From assembly GCF_005887615.1 (NCBI RefSeq), contig NZ_VANS01000001.1, forward strand, positions 1,351,415 to 1,415,414: 64,000 bases of DNA. The letters are read 5' to 3'. Source of the stretch: Sulfitobacter sabulilitoris. GTDB taxonomy: Bacteria; Pseudomonadota; Alphaproteobacteria; Rhodobacterales; Rhodobacteraceae. Below are positions 18,455 to 27,520 of this stretch, piece by piece (position 1 is the stretch's first letter; the number at the start of each line of letters is the position of its first letter). The notes beneath the pieces are model-generated. The model searched no databases and was not told the DNA's origin. It saw nothing but the letters and a program-made list of their open reading frames with translations. Position numbers and translations under genes: made by a program.

Positions 18455-19873
18455 TCAGGGCGCGCGCAGGATCGCGCCGGGGTTCATGATGCCCTTCGGA
18501 TCGAGCGCCGCCTTGATCGCGCGCATCGCCGACAGCTTGGCCGGGTCGCCGTAGCGTTCCAGATCATCCACCTTGAGTCGCCCGATGCCGTGCTCCGCGC
18601 TGACCGATCCGTCCATCCGGTGGACCAGATCGTGCACCACGCGCTTGATCCGCTCGCGGTCGCCCTCGTGATCCGCGCGTGACGCTCCCGGCGCGGGAAA
18701 GACGTTATAGTGCAGGTTGCCGTCGCCGACATGCCCGAAGCAGTTGATCCGGAACGCTCCCACCTGCGCGATCTGCTGGCGCGCCTGTTCGATGAACTCC
18801 GGCAAGGCGCCCAGCGGCAGCGAGATATCGTGGCTTGAGATCGACCCGATCTTGCGGTTCGCCTCCGGGATCTGTTCGCGGATGGCCCAGAAATCGCGGC
18901 TCTGGCCTTCGTTCTGCGCGATCAGCCCGTCGCTGACCAGGCCCGCATCCGCCGCGGCCACGAACAGCGCCTCGAGCGCGTCCTGCGGGACCATGCCGCG
19001 CGCAAGGCCCAGCTGCACCAGCACGGACCATTCCGGCGGGCTGTCGAACGGCTGCCGGACATCGGGCAATTTCTCGGCCAGAAACGCATAGCCCTGGGCA
19101 TGCATCAACTCGAAGGCGCTGACCATGTCGCCCAGCTGATCGCGCGCCAGCGACAACAGCGACAGCGCGGCCCGGGGCGATTGCACGACGAACAGCCCCG
19201 TCCCCATGGCGGCGGGCCGCGGGCTGAGCTTGAGGGACGCGGCGGTGATGATGCCCAGCGTGCCTTCGGCACCGATCAGCAGGTGGCGCAGATCGTAGCC
19301 GGTGTTGTCCTTGCGCAGACGCTTGAGCCCGTGCCAGATCTGCCCGTCGGGCAGCACCGCCTCGAGCCCCAGACACAGATCGCGTGCGTTGCCATAGCGC
19401 AGGACACCGGTGCCGCCCGCGTTGGTGGCAAGGTTGCCGCCGATCCGCGCGGAGCCTTCGGCCGCCAGCGACAGGGGGAACAGGCGGCCTGCTTCCTCGG
19501 CCGCCGCCTGGATATCGGCAAGGATCACGCCCGCCTCGGCAATCAGAACATTCTCGTCCGGATAGACGGCGCGCACGGCGGTCATCCGCTCCAGCGACAC
19601 GATCAGCGGCACCGCGCCGGCCGGCGCCACCTGCCCGCCCACCAGACCGGTGCCGCCCCCGTAGGGCAGAAGTCCGACCGCATGTCGCGATGCATGGCGC
19701 ACAATCGCCGCGACCTCCCCGGCGCTGCGCGGCAGGGCGACCATGGTCTGTTGCCCGGTCCACTGGCCGCGCGGTTCGTGCAAGTAGCGGGGATCGGCCG
19801 GGCGCAACGCGCCTTCGGGCAGATCGGCGCCGAGGGCCGCCATGAAGTCGGGGGAAACGGAATTGAGGCTCAT
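18455..19873 (-). CDS. FAD-binding oxidoreductase (D-2-hydroxyacid dehydrogenase, GlcD-like)
   Basis: A 472-residue flavoenzyme of the vanillyl-alcohol-oxidase fold. LLPYGGGTGLVGGQV and GGNLATNAGGTGVLRYGN are the FAD pyrophosphate and isoalloxazine segments. GHVGDGNLHYNVFP and SAEHGIGRLK are the C-terminal motifs of the D-lactate/D-2-hydroxyglutarate dehydrogenase group. It probably oxidises a D-2-hydroxyacid; which one is unknown, and no GlcE/GlcF partner is adjacent. I chose the ATG at 19873 with AAGG upstream, since earlier in-frame codons give Arg-rich shadow sequence. It follows the exported metallo-beta-lactamase-fold gene by 40 nt. Confidence 0.88.
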   Translation of the reverse strand: MSLNSVSPDFMAALGADLPEGALRPADPRYLHEPRGQWTGQQTMVALPRSAGEVAAIVRHASRHAVGLLPYGGGTGLVGGQVAPAGAVPLIVSLERMTAVRAVYPDENVLIAEAGVILADIQAAAEEAGRLFPLSLAAEGSARIGGNLATNAGGTGVLRYGNARDLCLGLEAVLPDGQIWHGLKRLRKDNTGYDLRHLLIGAEGTLGIITAASLKLSPRPAAMGTGLFVVQSPRAALSLLSLARDQLGDMVSAFELMHAQGYAFLAEKLPDVRQPFDSPPEWSVLVQLGLARGMVPQDALEALFVAAADAGLVSDGLIAQNEGQSRDFWAIREQIPEANRKIGSISSHDISLPLGALPEFIEQARQQIAQVGAFRINCFGHVGDGNLHYNVFPAPGASRADHEGDRERIKRVVHDLVHRMDGSVSAEHGIGRLKVDDLERYGDPAKLSAMRAIKAALDPKGIMNPGAILRAP

Positions 19874-19913
19874 GCGACCTTGATCCGCCAAAACCCGGAC
19901 CAAACGCAAGCGG

Positions 19914-20732
19914 CTATTGCGGCGCGCTGAGCCAGGCCGGCTCCAGCACCATGATCGTGGGGCGCGAGGGCAGACGATCGAGCGAGATCTCGAGCGCGGG
20001 GCCCCCCACCTCGACCACGGCGAAATCATCCGCCATGCCGGTGAGAAAATCCTGCAACGCATAACGCGAGAACCAGTGCATGGGGATCACCACCGACGAT
20101 TTCAGCCGCTTGAGCACCCGCGTCATGGTCGGCAGGTCAAGTGTGTATCCGCCATCCACCGGCGCCATGACCACGTCGAGCCGCCCCAGCGCCGCGTATT
20201 GGCTGGCGTCAGGTTCGTGGTGCAGATGCCCCAGGTGGCCGATGCAAAGCCCTGCCAGTTCGAACACGAAGATGGAATTTCCCTTCTCCTCGATGCCGGA
20301 GAATTGCGACCGGATATCGGTGGAGACATTGCGCACCAGCACCTCGCCCAGATCGAGGCGGTGATCGATCCCTTCGCCGAAGGGGCCCCAGCCCGGCAGC
20401 GCATGCGGGATCGCGGGATCGGGCGAGGCCGTCCAGTGGGTATCATGCGCGTGGTTCATCGTGACGACATCGGGGATAAGTGGCAGGCTGCCGGTAAACC
20501 CGGTGAAATCGGTGACCATGTTCAGCCCGCCGTGGCTCCGGATCAGGAAACTGGCATGCGCGATGTAGTGAAGGAGAACGGTATCGCGCGCCACCTCCGG
20601 CAGGCTGGCGGGTACGAGGTATTCAAGCCCCGGCGCGCTGTTGGCGAGCGCGATGCAATGGCTGGGCTGGCGCTGCTGTGCCGTGACGGGCGCGGCCAGC
20701 ATGGCAAGGACAAGGCAGAGACGAATGAGCAT
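19914..20732 (-). CDS. Exported metallo-beta-lactamase-fold hydrolase
   Basis: A 272-residue protein with a Sec signal peptide (MLIRLCLVLAMLAAPVTAQ). The mature part resembles the UlaG-like branch of the metallo-beta-lactamase fold: YIAHASFLI at the first strand, a TDFTGF segment, VVTMNHAHDTHW in place of the usual HxHxDH motif, and IGHLGHLHHEP and VIPMHWFSRY downstream. The altered first metal motif (His-Ala-His-Asp-Thr-His) still holds enough ligands for a metal site. Substrate unknown. It is transcribed into the FAD enzyme gene. Confidence 0.8.
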   Translation of the reverse strand: MLIRLCLVLAMLAAPVTAQQRQPSHCIALANSAPGLEYLVPASLPEVARDTVLLHYIAHASFLIRSHGGLNMVTDFTGFTGSLPLIPDVVTMNHAHDTHWTASPDPAIPHALPGWGPFGEGIDHRLDLGEVLVRNVSTDIRSQFSGIEEKGNSIFVFELAGLCIGHLGHLHHEPDASQYAALGRLDVVMAPVDGGYTLDLPTMTRVLKRLKSSVVIPMHWFSRYALQDFLTGMADDFAVVEVGGPALEISLDRLPSRPTIMVLEPAWLSAPQ

Positions 20733-20860
20733 GGATGCAACCTCCCGTCATGAGAGCGTAGCGCGGGGATCGCGGTAAATCAGCCATTTTTGCCGGTCTT
20801 GCCGGTTCACATTTTCGCGGGTGACGCAAAAATGACCGGACGCCGCGGCGCTGCCCCGGA

Positions 20861-20886
20861 CCCCGAGGTATTTTCAGCCAAAGAAA
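20861..20886 (-). repeat. Intergenic motif copy (GAAAATAC core)
   Basis: Read on the minus strand this is TTTCTTTGGCTGAAAATACC followed by TCGGGG. It begins about 30 nt downstream of the stop of the RimJ-like GNAT gene. The core matches the copy at 51048-51073 closely (CTTTGG, then GAAAATAC, then a G-run), and more loosely those at 55986 and 4820. Its role is unknown; the position suggests a 3' element or a remnant of a dispersed repeat. Confidence 0.5.
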
Positions 20887-20916
20887 GCAGTCAGGGACGC
20901 CCGCGGTCTGCCGGGA

Positions 20917-21501
20917 TCAGCCAGACGCCGTCTTGCCCCGCCGGTCGTTGCGCAGGCTGGCATAGAGCACATGGGTGCGCCAGCGGCCGTCGATCTGCAG
21001 ATAGCTTTGCGCGACGCCTTCGTATTTGAAGCCCGAGGTTTCCAGCAGGCCGCGCGATGCCTTGTTTTCCGGCAGGCAGGCCGCTTCGAGGCGGCTGAGG
21101 TCGAGCCGGGTGAAGGCGTGATGCGACACCGCCTGAATGGCCTCCCGCATGAAGCCGTGGCGCGCGAAGGCCTGTCCCGTCCAATACCCCAATGTGCCCG
21201 CCTGCGCGGGGCCGCGGCGAATGTTGTCGAGCGTGATCGCGCCCAAGAGGGCCGCATCGCTGCGTCGGATCAGGAACAGTGGCAGCGCGGTGCCGGACGC
21301 CACCGAGCGCTGTGCCCAATAGACCCTGTTGGTGAAGGCCTTGCGGCTGAGGTGGTCGTCGGCCCAACTCGGCTCCCAGGGGGTCAGGAACTCCTGCGAA
21401 TGGGCGCGCAGGCTGGTCCAGGCGCGGAAATCCGAATGGATCGGCGGGCGCAGGGTCATGCGCTCTGTCTCGATCCGGATCTTACGCCGTGTGAGCAGCA
21501 T
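20917..21501 (-). CDS. GNAT family N-acetyltransferase (RimJ/RimL-like)
   Basis: A 194-residue GNAT of the ribosomal-protein acetylase type. ERMTLRPPIHSDFRAW is the RimJ-like N-terminus, LGAITLDNIRRGPAQAGTLGYW is the core strand region (split here as LGAITLDNI and LGYWTGQAFARHGFM), and LEAACLPENKASRGLLE, followed by GFKYEGV, is the typical end. Members acetylate N-terminal amines of ribosomal proteins or antibiotics; the target here is unknown. The start overlaps the last base of the M16 protease stop codon, so it is probably coupled to it. Confidence 0.88.
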   Translation of the reverse strand: MLLTRRKIRIETERMTLRPPIHSDFRAWTSLRAHSQEFLTPWEPSWADDHLSRKAFTNRVYWAQRSVASGTALPLFLIRRSDAALLGAITLDNIRRGPAQAGTLGYWTGQAFARHGFMREAIQAVSHHAFTRLDLSRLEAACLPENKASRGLLETSGFKYEGVAQSYLQIDGRWRTHVLYASLRNDRRGKTASG

Positions 21502-22763
21502 CAGGCGGCCCGGCGGGCCTGAAGCGTCTCGAGGGTGGGAGCCCCGTCGACCGGACCGTAGAGCGCCAGCGCCGCCGGCGCCGTCGCGGCCATGTGTTCG
21601 GCGAATTCGCGCACGTCGCCGGTGGTCACCGCGTCGATCAGCGCTACGGTTTCCTCCAGCGGCGGAACCCGGTCCCAGATCTGCACCAGCCGTGCCAGGC
21701 GTTCGGCGCGGTTGGACGGGCTTTCCAGCCCCATCAGCAGCCCGGCCTTCATCTGGGCGCGGGCGCGAGCGACTTCGGCGGGGCTCATGTCGGTGGCCGC
21801 GCGCTTCATCTCGTCGATGGTGATTTCGGCCAGTTCGCCCAATTGCGCGGCCGATGTCCCGGCGTAGATCGTGGTCATGCCGGTATCGTCATAGGCCCCC
21901 GCCTGCGCAAAGATCGAATAGCACAGCCCGCGGTTTTCGCGCACCTCCTGGAACAGTCGGCTCGACATGCCGCCCCCCAGCGCGCTTGCGTAGATCTGCG
22001 CGGTATAGATCGCATCGTCGCGGTAGCCCGGACTTTCGAAGGCCAGCGCGAAATGGGCCTGCTCCAGCGGTTTGACCTGACGCATCTCGCCGCCCGAAAA
22101 GCGGGCCGCATCGACGCTGAAGGCCGGGCGCGCCTGAAGCCCCCCGAACAGATCCTCGGCCAGTGCGACGATGGCATCGTGATCCACCGCCCCCGCCGCC
22201 GACAGAATCATCCTGTCCGGCCCGTAATGCTGGCCGATGAACCCCGCCAGATCGGCGCGGGTAAAGCCCGACACCCGTTCGGTGGGGCCGAGGATCGTGC
22301 GCCCCATCGGTTGATCGGGATAGGCCTGATCCTGCAACCAGTCAAAGATCACGTCGTCGGGCGTATCGAGGGCCTGGCCGATTTCCTGCAGGATGACGCC
22401 GCGCTCCACCTCGATCTCGTTTTGCTCCAGCGTCGGGTTGAGCAGAATGTCGGCGATCACGTCCATCGCCAGCGGCACATCGTTTTGCAGCACCCGTGCG
22501 TAATAGGCCGTCACCTCGCGCGAGGTATAGGCGTTGATGTAGCCGCCCACGTCCTCGATCGATTCGGCGATCTGCAGCGCAGACCGGCGCGCGGTGCCCT
22601 TGAACGCCATGTGTTCCAGAAAATGCGCGATCCCGTTCTGGGCGGGGGTTTCATGCCGCGCGCCCGCGCCGACCCACACGCCCACGGAGGCCGAAGCCAG
22701 CCCCGGCATGTGTTCGGTCACGATACGAAAGCCGTTGGAAAGGCGGTGCTGTTGCAGTGTCAC
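21501..22763 (-). CDS. M16 family zinc metallopeptidase
   Basis: A 420-residue protease of the pitrilysin/mitochondrial-processing-peptidase type. The inverted zinc motif HxxEH reads HFLEH at residues 47-51, and the third ligand region lies about 75 residues later in EIEVERGVILQEI. It has the two-domain length of single-chain bacterial M16B enzymes. The ATG overlaps the thrC stop by 4 nt, a pairing seen in many alphaproteobacteria. Substrates are not known. Confidence 0.93.
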   Translation of the reverse strand: MTLQQHRLSNGFRIVTEHMPGLASASVGVWVGAGARHETPAQNGIAHFLEHMAFKGTARRSALQIAESIEDVGGYINAYTSREVTAYYARVLQNDVPLAMDVIADILLNPTLEQNEIEVERGVILQEIGQALDTPDDVIFDWLQDQAYPDQPMGRTILGPTERVSGFTRADLAGFIGQHYGPDRMILSAAGAVDHDAIVALAEDLFGGLQARPAFSVDAARFSGGEMRQVKPLEQAHFALAFESPGYRDDAIYTAQIYASALGGGMSSRLFQEVRENRGLCYSIFAQAGAYDDTGMTTIYAGTSAAQLGELAEITIDEMKRAATDMSPAEVARARAQMKAGLLMGLESPSNRAERLARLVQIWDRVPPLEETVALIDAVTTGDVREFAEHMAATAPAALALYGPVDGAPTLETLQARRAA

Positions 22764-24148
22764 GTGAGCCTGTGCCCTTTGATATGATCCATGAGCGCCC
22801 CCAGATCGTTGGGCACCCGCGTTACGCGTTCGGGCCTGTCATACAGGTCCGCCATCCGGGGGGGAAGAGGCGGGTGAACGCCGGTCGCCGCCGCGACGGC
22901 ATCGGGGAATTTCGCGGGATGCGCGGTCGCCAGCGTGATCATCGGCGTCCCCGCCACGCGCCGGTCGCCGGCAACCTTTACGCCCACGGCGGAATGCGGG
23001 CACAGCAGTTCGCCCGTGGTATCGAGCAGCGTCTTGATCGTGGCCGATGTCTCGTCTTCGGACACGGCGCCGGAGCTGTAGTGCGATTGCAGCACCTGCA
23101 TCGCGCCCTGGCTGACCTCGAAGCCGCCCGCCTTCAATTCCTCCATCAGTTGCGCCACGGCCTTGCCATCGCGGTCGTAGGCGTCAAAGAGCGCACGTTC
23201 GAAGTTGGAACTGACCTGGATGTCCATCGAGGGCGATATCGAGGGCTGCGTCGCCCCCTTGTGATACCCCTGCCCCGACAGGCAACGGTGCAGGATGTCG
23301 TTCTGGTTGGTCGCCACCACCAGCCGGTCGATGGGCAAGCCCATCCGCTTGGCGATGTAGCCCGCGAAAATATCGCCGAAATTGCCGGTGGGCACGGTAA
23401 AGCTGACCTTGCGGTGCGGCGCGCCCAGGGCCACGGCAGAGGTAAAGAAATACACCACCTGCGCCAGCACCCGGCCCCAGTTGATCGAATTGACGCCGGC
23501 CAGACCGACCCCGTCGCGGAAGTCGAAATCGTTGAACATGTCCTTGAGCCGCGCCTGGCAGTCGTCGAAATCGCCATCCATTGCCAGCGCGTGAACGTTG
23601 GATTCGGTCGGCGTGGTCATCTGTCGGCGCTGCACTTCGGAAATGCGGCCATGCGGGTACAGGATGAACACATCGACGTTGTCGAGCCCGCGAAACGCCT
23701 CGATCGCCGCCGACCCGGTATCGCCCGAGGTCGCCCCGACGATCGTCACCCTGTCGCCCCGCCGCCCCAGCGCGGTCTGAAACATCTGGCCGATCAGCTG
23801 CATGGCGAAATCCTTGAACGCCAGCGTCGGCCCGTGGAACAGTTCCAGCAGGAAATGCCCCTGATCCAGTTGCACGAGCGGTGCGCGGGCGGCATGGCCA
23901 AACCCCGCGTAAGCCCGGTCGATGATCTCGCGGAATTCGGTATCGCCAAAACTGTCGCCGACAAAGGGACGCATCACGCGATAGGCGACCTCTTCGTAGG
24001 GCTGCCCCTCGAAGGCGGCGATCTCTGCGGGGGACAGTTGCGGAATGATTTCGGGCACGTAAAGCCCGCCGTCGCGCGCAAGGCCCGTCAGCATCGCCTC
24101 TTCGAAGGTCAGAAGCGGTGCCGCACCGCGGGTCGAGATATAGTGCAT
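22760..24148 (-). CDS. thrC: Threonine synthase
   Basis: A 462-residue PLP enzyme that converts O-phospho-L-homoserine to threonine. It begins MHYISTRGAAPLLTFEEAML, the standard bacterial ThrC N-terminus. TLAFKDFAMQLIGQMF carries the PLP-binding Lys, and GATSGDTGSAA binds the PLP phosphate. The start at 24148 lies 5 nt from the SURF1 stop, and its own stop overlaps the M16 gene. Together with lysC at 3.5 kb it belongs to the aspartate-family pathway. Confidence 0.96.
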   Translation of the reverse strand: MHYISTRGAAPLLTFEEAMLTGLARDGGLYVPEIIPQLSPAEIAAFEGQPYEEVAYRVMRPFVGDSFGDTEFREIIDRAYAGFGHAARAPLVQLDQGHFLLELFHGPTLAFKDFAMQLIGQMFQTALGRRGDRVTIVGATSGDTGSAAIEAFRGLDNVDVFILYPHGRISEVQRRQMTTPTESNVHALAMDGDFDDCQARLKDMFNDFDFRDGVGLAGVNSINWGRVLAQVVYFFTSAVALGAPHRKVSFTVPTGNFGDIFAGYIAKRMGLPIDRLVVATNQNDILHRCLSGQGYHKGATQPSISPSMDIQVSSNFERALFDAYDRDGKAVAQLMEELKAGGFEVSQGAMQVLQSHYSSGAVSEDETSATIKTLLDTTGELLCPHSAVGVKVAGDRRVAGTPMITLATAHPAKFPDAVAAATGVHPPLPPRMADLYDRPERVTRVPNDLGALMDHIKGHRLT

Positions 24149-24153
24149 GTCAG

Positions 24154-24834
24154 TCAGCCTTGGGTCGGGCGCGCCGTGGGGCGCCGGAGGAAAAAGACGG
24201 TCATGGCCATCCAGATGGCGGCCAGCGAAAACCATGTGATCGCGTATTGCAGGTGATCGTTCGGAATGGCGGCGGTGTCCACCGGCAAGGGGGTGATCGC
24301 GCCCGGGGTTTCGGGGGCCTCGCGCTGCACCACCAGGATCGGGCGGGTGCCCAGCGCGTCGGCCATCGCGGGCACGTCGCGGGCGAACCAGATATTTTCC
24401 GCCAGATCGGGCGCGGGCGTGAAACTGTCGGTTTCCTGCGGCCACTGCAGGTTGCCGACCACTGTCAGTTCGGCGTCGGGCGTCATGGCGTCGATGGTCG
24501 CGTCCGCGGGAAGAAAGCCCTGATCCAGCAGCACCGATCCACCGTCGGTCCGCAAGGCGCGGATGATACGGTATCCCGCGCCGATCTGTTTTTGCGACAC
24601 CAGCACCCTGAGGTAAGCGTCGCCGGGCGTGCCGGTCGCGGTCACAGGCAGATAAGCGTCGCGGACAGGGTCAGGGTCGGCCGGCAGCGGCACCGGGTCG
24701 GCGGCGATGCGCGCGTCGATATCCGCGATCACGCCTTCCTTCCAGGCCAGCCGCTGGATCTGCCAGACGCCCAGCGAGATGAGGATCGCAGCCCCGCCCA
24801 GACCGAAGATCAGGAAAAACGCAGTGCGGCGCAT
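24154..24834 (-). CDS. SURF1 family cytochrome oxidase assembly protein
   Basis: A 226-residue membrane protein with one helix at each end (residues about 5-25 and 200-220) and a periplasmic domain between them, the SURF1 layout. The second helix segment reads LQYAITWFSLAAIWMAM, a family hallmark. Surf1 helps insert heme a into the oxidase subunit I. It follows ctaE on the same strand, but a terminator-like hairpin lies between them (24855-24891). thrC follows 5 nt downstream. Confidence 0.9.
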   Translation of the reverse strand: MRRTAFFLIFGLGGAAILISLGVWQIQRLAWKEGVIADIDARIAADPVPLPADPDPVRDAYLPVTATGTPGDAYLRVLVSQKQIGAGYRIIRALRTDGGSVLLDQGFLPADATIDAMTPDAELTVVGNLQWPQETDSFTPAPDLAENIWFARDVPAMADALGTRPILVVQREAPETPGAITPLPVDTAAIPNDHLQYAITWFSLAAIWMAMTVFFLRRPTARPTQG

Positions 24835-24854
24835 TGCAGCCTCGTAAAACGGAT

Positions 24855-24891
24855 CAAAGACAAGGGCGTGCAGAGTTGCCCCTGCACGCCC
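24855..24891 (-). terminator. Terminator-like hairpin after ctaE
   Basis: On the minus strand the arms GGGCGTGCAG and CTGCACGCCC form a perfect 10-bp stem with an 8-nt loop, followed by TTGTCTTT. It begins about 46 nt past the ctaE stop and ends about 20 nt before the SURF1 start. This would end or weaken transcription of the oxidase operon before SURF1-thrC. The U-tract is interrupted, so partial read-through is possible. Confidence 0.7.
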
Positions 24892-24937
24892 GGTTGCTTG
24901 TAGATGTCAGGCCGCGGGATGCAAGCCCGGATGGGGA

Positions 24938-25744
24938 TCAGGCCGGTGCGCCCCACATGTAGACGGCGAAGAACAGGAACAGCCACACCACGTCCACGAA
25001 ATGCCAGTACCATGCGGCCGCCTCGAAGCCGACGTGACGTTCCGGGGTGAAATGCCCCTTCATCGCGCGGATCAGGCACACGGCCAGGAACAGCGTGCCG
25101 ATGATCACGTGAAAGCCGTGAAAGCCGGTGGCCATGAAGAAGTTCGAGTAAAACTTGTCACCGCCGAACTGCCAGCCCTCGTGGAGCAGATGCGCGTATT
25201 CGTAGGCCTGAAGTGCCGTGAACGCGACGCCCAGCACGATGGAAAGCGCCAGGCCGTTGATCAGGTCGCGGCGGTTGTTCTCGTGCACAAGCGCGTGGTG
25301 CGCCCAGGTCACGGCACAGCCCGACAGCAACAGGATCAGCGTGTTGATCAGCGGCAGGTGCAACGCATCGACCGGAACGATTTCCGGCGGCACGTATTGC
25401 GATCCGGCATATTCGTTCATCGGGTACAGCGCGTGCTTGAAGAACGACCAGAACCAAGCGGCAAAGAACATCACTTCGGACATGATGAACAGGATGAAGC
25501 CATAGCGCAGGCCGATCCGCACAACCGGTGTATGATCGCCGATCTGGCTTTCGTTCACCACTTCGGACCACCACGCGAACATGACGTAGAGCACAAGCGC
25601 CAGACCGCCCCAGAACACGAAGGGCGTCACGCCGTGCAGCCACAGCACGGCCCCGAACAGCATCACGAAGCCGCCGACCGCGCCAAGCAGCGGCCAGATC
25701 GAGGGGTTCAGAATATGGTAGTCATGATTTTTTGCATGGGCCAT
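24938..25744 (-). CDS. ctaE: Cytochrome c oxidase subunit III
   Basis: A 268-residue seven-helix subunit of the aa3-type oxidase. It starts [20 protein letters not shown]; later come [14 protein letters not shown], with the conserved Glu of helix III, and [14 protein letters not shown]. It ends with [14 protein letters not shown], the family C-terminus. It is the last gene of the ctaC-ctaB-ORF-ctaG-ctaE operon, 24 nt after ctaG. Subunit I (ctaD) is not in this window. Confidence 0.97.
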   Translation of the reverse strand: MAHAKNHDYHILNPSIWPLLGAVGGFVMLFGAVLWLHGVTPFVFWGGLALVLYVMFAWWSEVVNESQIGDHTPVVRIGLRYGFILFIMSEVMFFAAWFWSFFKHALYPMNEYAGSQYVPPEIVPVDALHLPLINTLILLLSGCAVTWAHHALVHENNRRDLINGLALSIVLGVAFTALQAYEYAHLLHEGWQFGGDKFYSNFFMATGFHGFHVIIGTLFLAVCLIRAMKGHFTPERHVGFEAAAWYWHFVDVVWLFLFFAVYMWGAPA

Positions 25745-25768
25745 GCGGTGGTTCCCTCACTTCTGGGG

Positions 25769-26350
25769 TTAGTTCAGTGTTGTTGTTGCGGCGGCGTCCT
25801 GCGCGGCGGCGGCATGGCCTTCGGGCAGATCGATTTCGTAGAATGTATAGCTAAGCGTGATGCTATGTACATATTTCGCGTCGCGGTCGTTGACGATTTC
25901 CGGATCGACATAGAACGTCACCGGCATCTGCACCCGCTCGCCTGGGGCCAGCACCTGCTCTTCAAAGCAGAAACACTGGATCTTGTTGAAAAATCCACCC
26001 GCCTGATAGGGATAGACGTTATAGCTTGCCGATCCCGCGACGGGCCGGTCGGTGGGGTTGTACGCCTCGTAGAAGGCCAGACCGGTCTCGCCGATCTTGA
26101 TCTCCATCTCGCGCTCCACGGGCTTGAATTCCCACGGCATTCCGGCATTGAGCGATCCGTCGAAGCGCACCTTTATGGTTTGATCCAGCACCTCGTCGGG
26201 GGCGACCTGCGAAATGCCCGTCACGCCACCAAAGCCGGTGACGCGGCAGAACCAGTCGTAGAACGGCACGGAGGCCCAGGCCAGTCCGCCCATCAGAACC
26301 ACGACACCCACGGTCTGCGCGACTGTTTTCTGCGGTCCGCTCAGCGCCAT
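25769..26350 (-). CDS. ctaG: Cytochrome c oxidase assembly protein CtaG/Cox11
   Basis: A 193-residue copper chaperone with one N-terminal membrane anchor (residues about 12-30) and a periplasmic domain. The copper-binding pair is Cys126-Phe-Cys128 in KIQCFCFEEQ. It delivers copper to the CuB site of subunit I. Its ATG overlaps the stop of the preceding 55-residue ORF (ATGA), so the two are translationally coupled. Length and motif are normal for the family. Confidence 0.95.
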   Translation of the reverse strand: MALSGPQKTVAQTVGVVVLMGGLAWASVPFYDWFCRVTGFGGVTGISQVAPDEVLDQTIKVRFDGSLNAGMPWEFKPVEREMEIKIGETGLAFYEAYNPTDRPVAGSASYNVYPYQAGGFFNKIQCFCFEEQVLAPGERVQMPVTFYVDPEIVNDRDAKYVHSITLSYTFYEIDLPEGHAAAAQDAAATTTLN

Positions 26351-26517
26351 CAGTTCTTCACCTCGTTTGCCGCGGCGGGAATCTGGAAATCGCCGCCGGT
26401 GATCTTGGTAAAGGTCAGTGCCAGCACCAGCACCACAAAGCCTGCGAGCATCAGGCCAACGCCGACGTTGCGGCCTTTGCGGCGGGTGTGAATTTCATGC
26501 TCAGTCCGAAAAGCCAT
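26350..26517 (-). CDS. Small single-helix protein of the oxidase operon (55 aa)
   Basis: A 55-codon ORF filling the space between ctaB and ctaG exactly: its ATG immediately precedes the ctaB stop codon and its TGA overlaps the ctaG ATG. The product has a basic N-terminus (MAFRTEHEIHTRRKGRN), one membrane helix (VGVGLMLAGFVVLVLALTF) and a short periplasmic tail. Small ORFs in this position are known in Paracoccus/Rhodobacter oxidase operons (CoxF-like). It probably assists oxidase assembly, but no direct function is established. Confidence 0.85.
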   Translation of the reverse strand: MAFRTEHEIHTRRKGRNVGVGLMLAGFVVLVLALTFTKITGGDFQIPAAANEVKN

Positions 26518-27456
26518 TTACCAGCCTCCCAATCCATAGGGGCGCAACACGGCTTCCAGAAGGATGGCGCCGAAATGCGCGAAAAGATACCAAAGCGACA
26601 GGCGGAAGACTTTCTTTTCCACCCGGTAGTCATCGGCCTCTGCCTGTGTCTCGTCCCGGCGCCAGATGTCGAACGCCCCCTTGAGAAACAGTGCGTTGAG
26701 CACGACCGCGACGGTCAGGTACACCGGCCCGCCGATCGCGGTGAACCCGGTGCCGACGGCCAGCACGGCCAGCGGCACGGTATATCCGATGATATGGGCA
26801 CGGGTCTTGCGGCGGCCATGCGTCACGGTCAGCATCGGCACGCCCGCGTCCTCGTAGTCGGATTTCATGAACAGCGCCAGCGCCCAGAAATGCGGCGGCG
26901 TCCACATGAAGATCAGCGCGAACATCAGCCACGCCTCGATCGAGACACTGCCCGTCGCGATGGCCCAGCCGATCACCGGCGGAAAGGCCCCGGCGGCGCC
27001 GCCGATCACGATGTTCTGCGGCGTCGCCCGCTTGAGCCACATCGAATAGATGACCGCGTAGAAAAAGATGGTGAAGGCCAGCAGCGCCGCCGACAGCAGG
27101 TTGGCCGCCAGCCCCAGCATCATCACCGACATGCCCGACAGCGCGAGCCCGAGGCTCAGCGCCTCGCCCGGCTGCACCCGCCCCGACGGGATCGGGCGCT
27201 TGGCGGTGCGGCGCATCACACCGTCGATATCCGCGTCCCACCACATGTTCAGCGCACCAGAGGCCCCCGCCCCGACGGCGACGAACAGGATGGACGAGAA
27301 CGCGATCACGGGATGCACCGAAACGGGCGCCGCCAGCAGACCGACAAGGGCGGTAAACACGACGAGCGACATCACGCGCGGTTTGAGCAGCGCGAAATAA
27401 TCGCCCAGTTGGGCATCATACTCACCAGTGGGTGTATTCAGGCTGACATCAGTCAT
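26518..27456 (-). CDS. ctaB: Protoheme IX farnesyltransferase (heme o synthase)
   Basis: A 312-residue UbiA-type prenyltransferase with about nine membrane helices. NMWWDADIDGVMRRTAKRP is the first Asp-rich motif (N-x-x-x-D-x-x-x-D), and YEDAGVPMLTVTHG lies in the second conserved loop. It attaches the farnesyl group to heme b, making heme o, the precursor of heme a. It lies 64 nt after ctaC, and the 55-residue ORF starts at its stop. Confidence 0.96.
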   Translation of the reverse strand: MTDVSLNTPTGEYDAQLGDYFALLKPRVMSLVVFTALVGLLAAPVSVHPVIAFSSILFVAVGAGASGALNMWWDADIDGVMRRTAKRPIPSGRVQPGEALSLGLALSGMSVMMLGLAANLLSAALLAFTIFFYAVIYSMWLKRATPQNIVIGGAAGAFPPVIGWAIATGSVSIEAWLMFALIFMWTPPHFWALALFMKSDYEDAGVPMLTVTHGRRKTRAHIIGYTVPLAVLAVGTGFTAIGGPVYLTVAVVLNALFLKGAFDIWRRDETQAEADDYRVEKKVFRLSLWYLFAHFGAILLEAVLRPYGLGGW

Positions 27457-27520
27457 TTCAGGTCCTCGACAGGATCGAAGGGAAGCTGCGGCAGGGCGGG
27501 GACATCCCCGCCCGGCGCAC

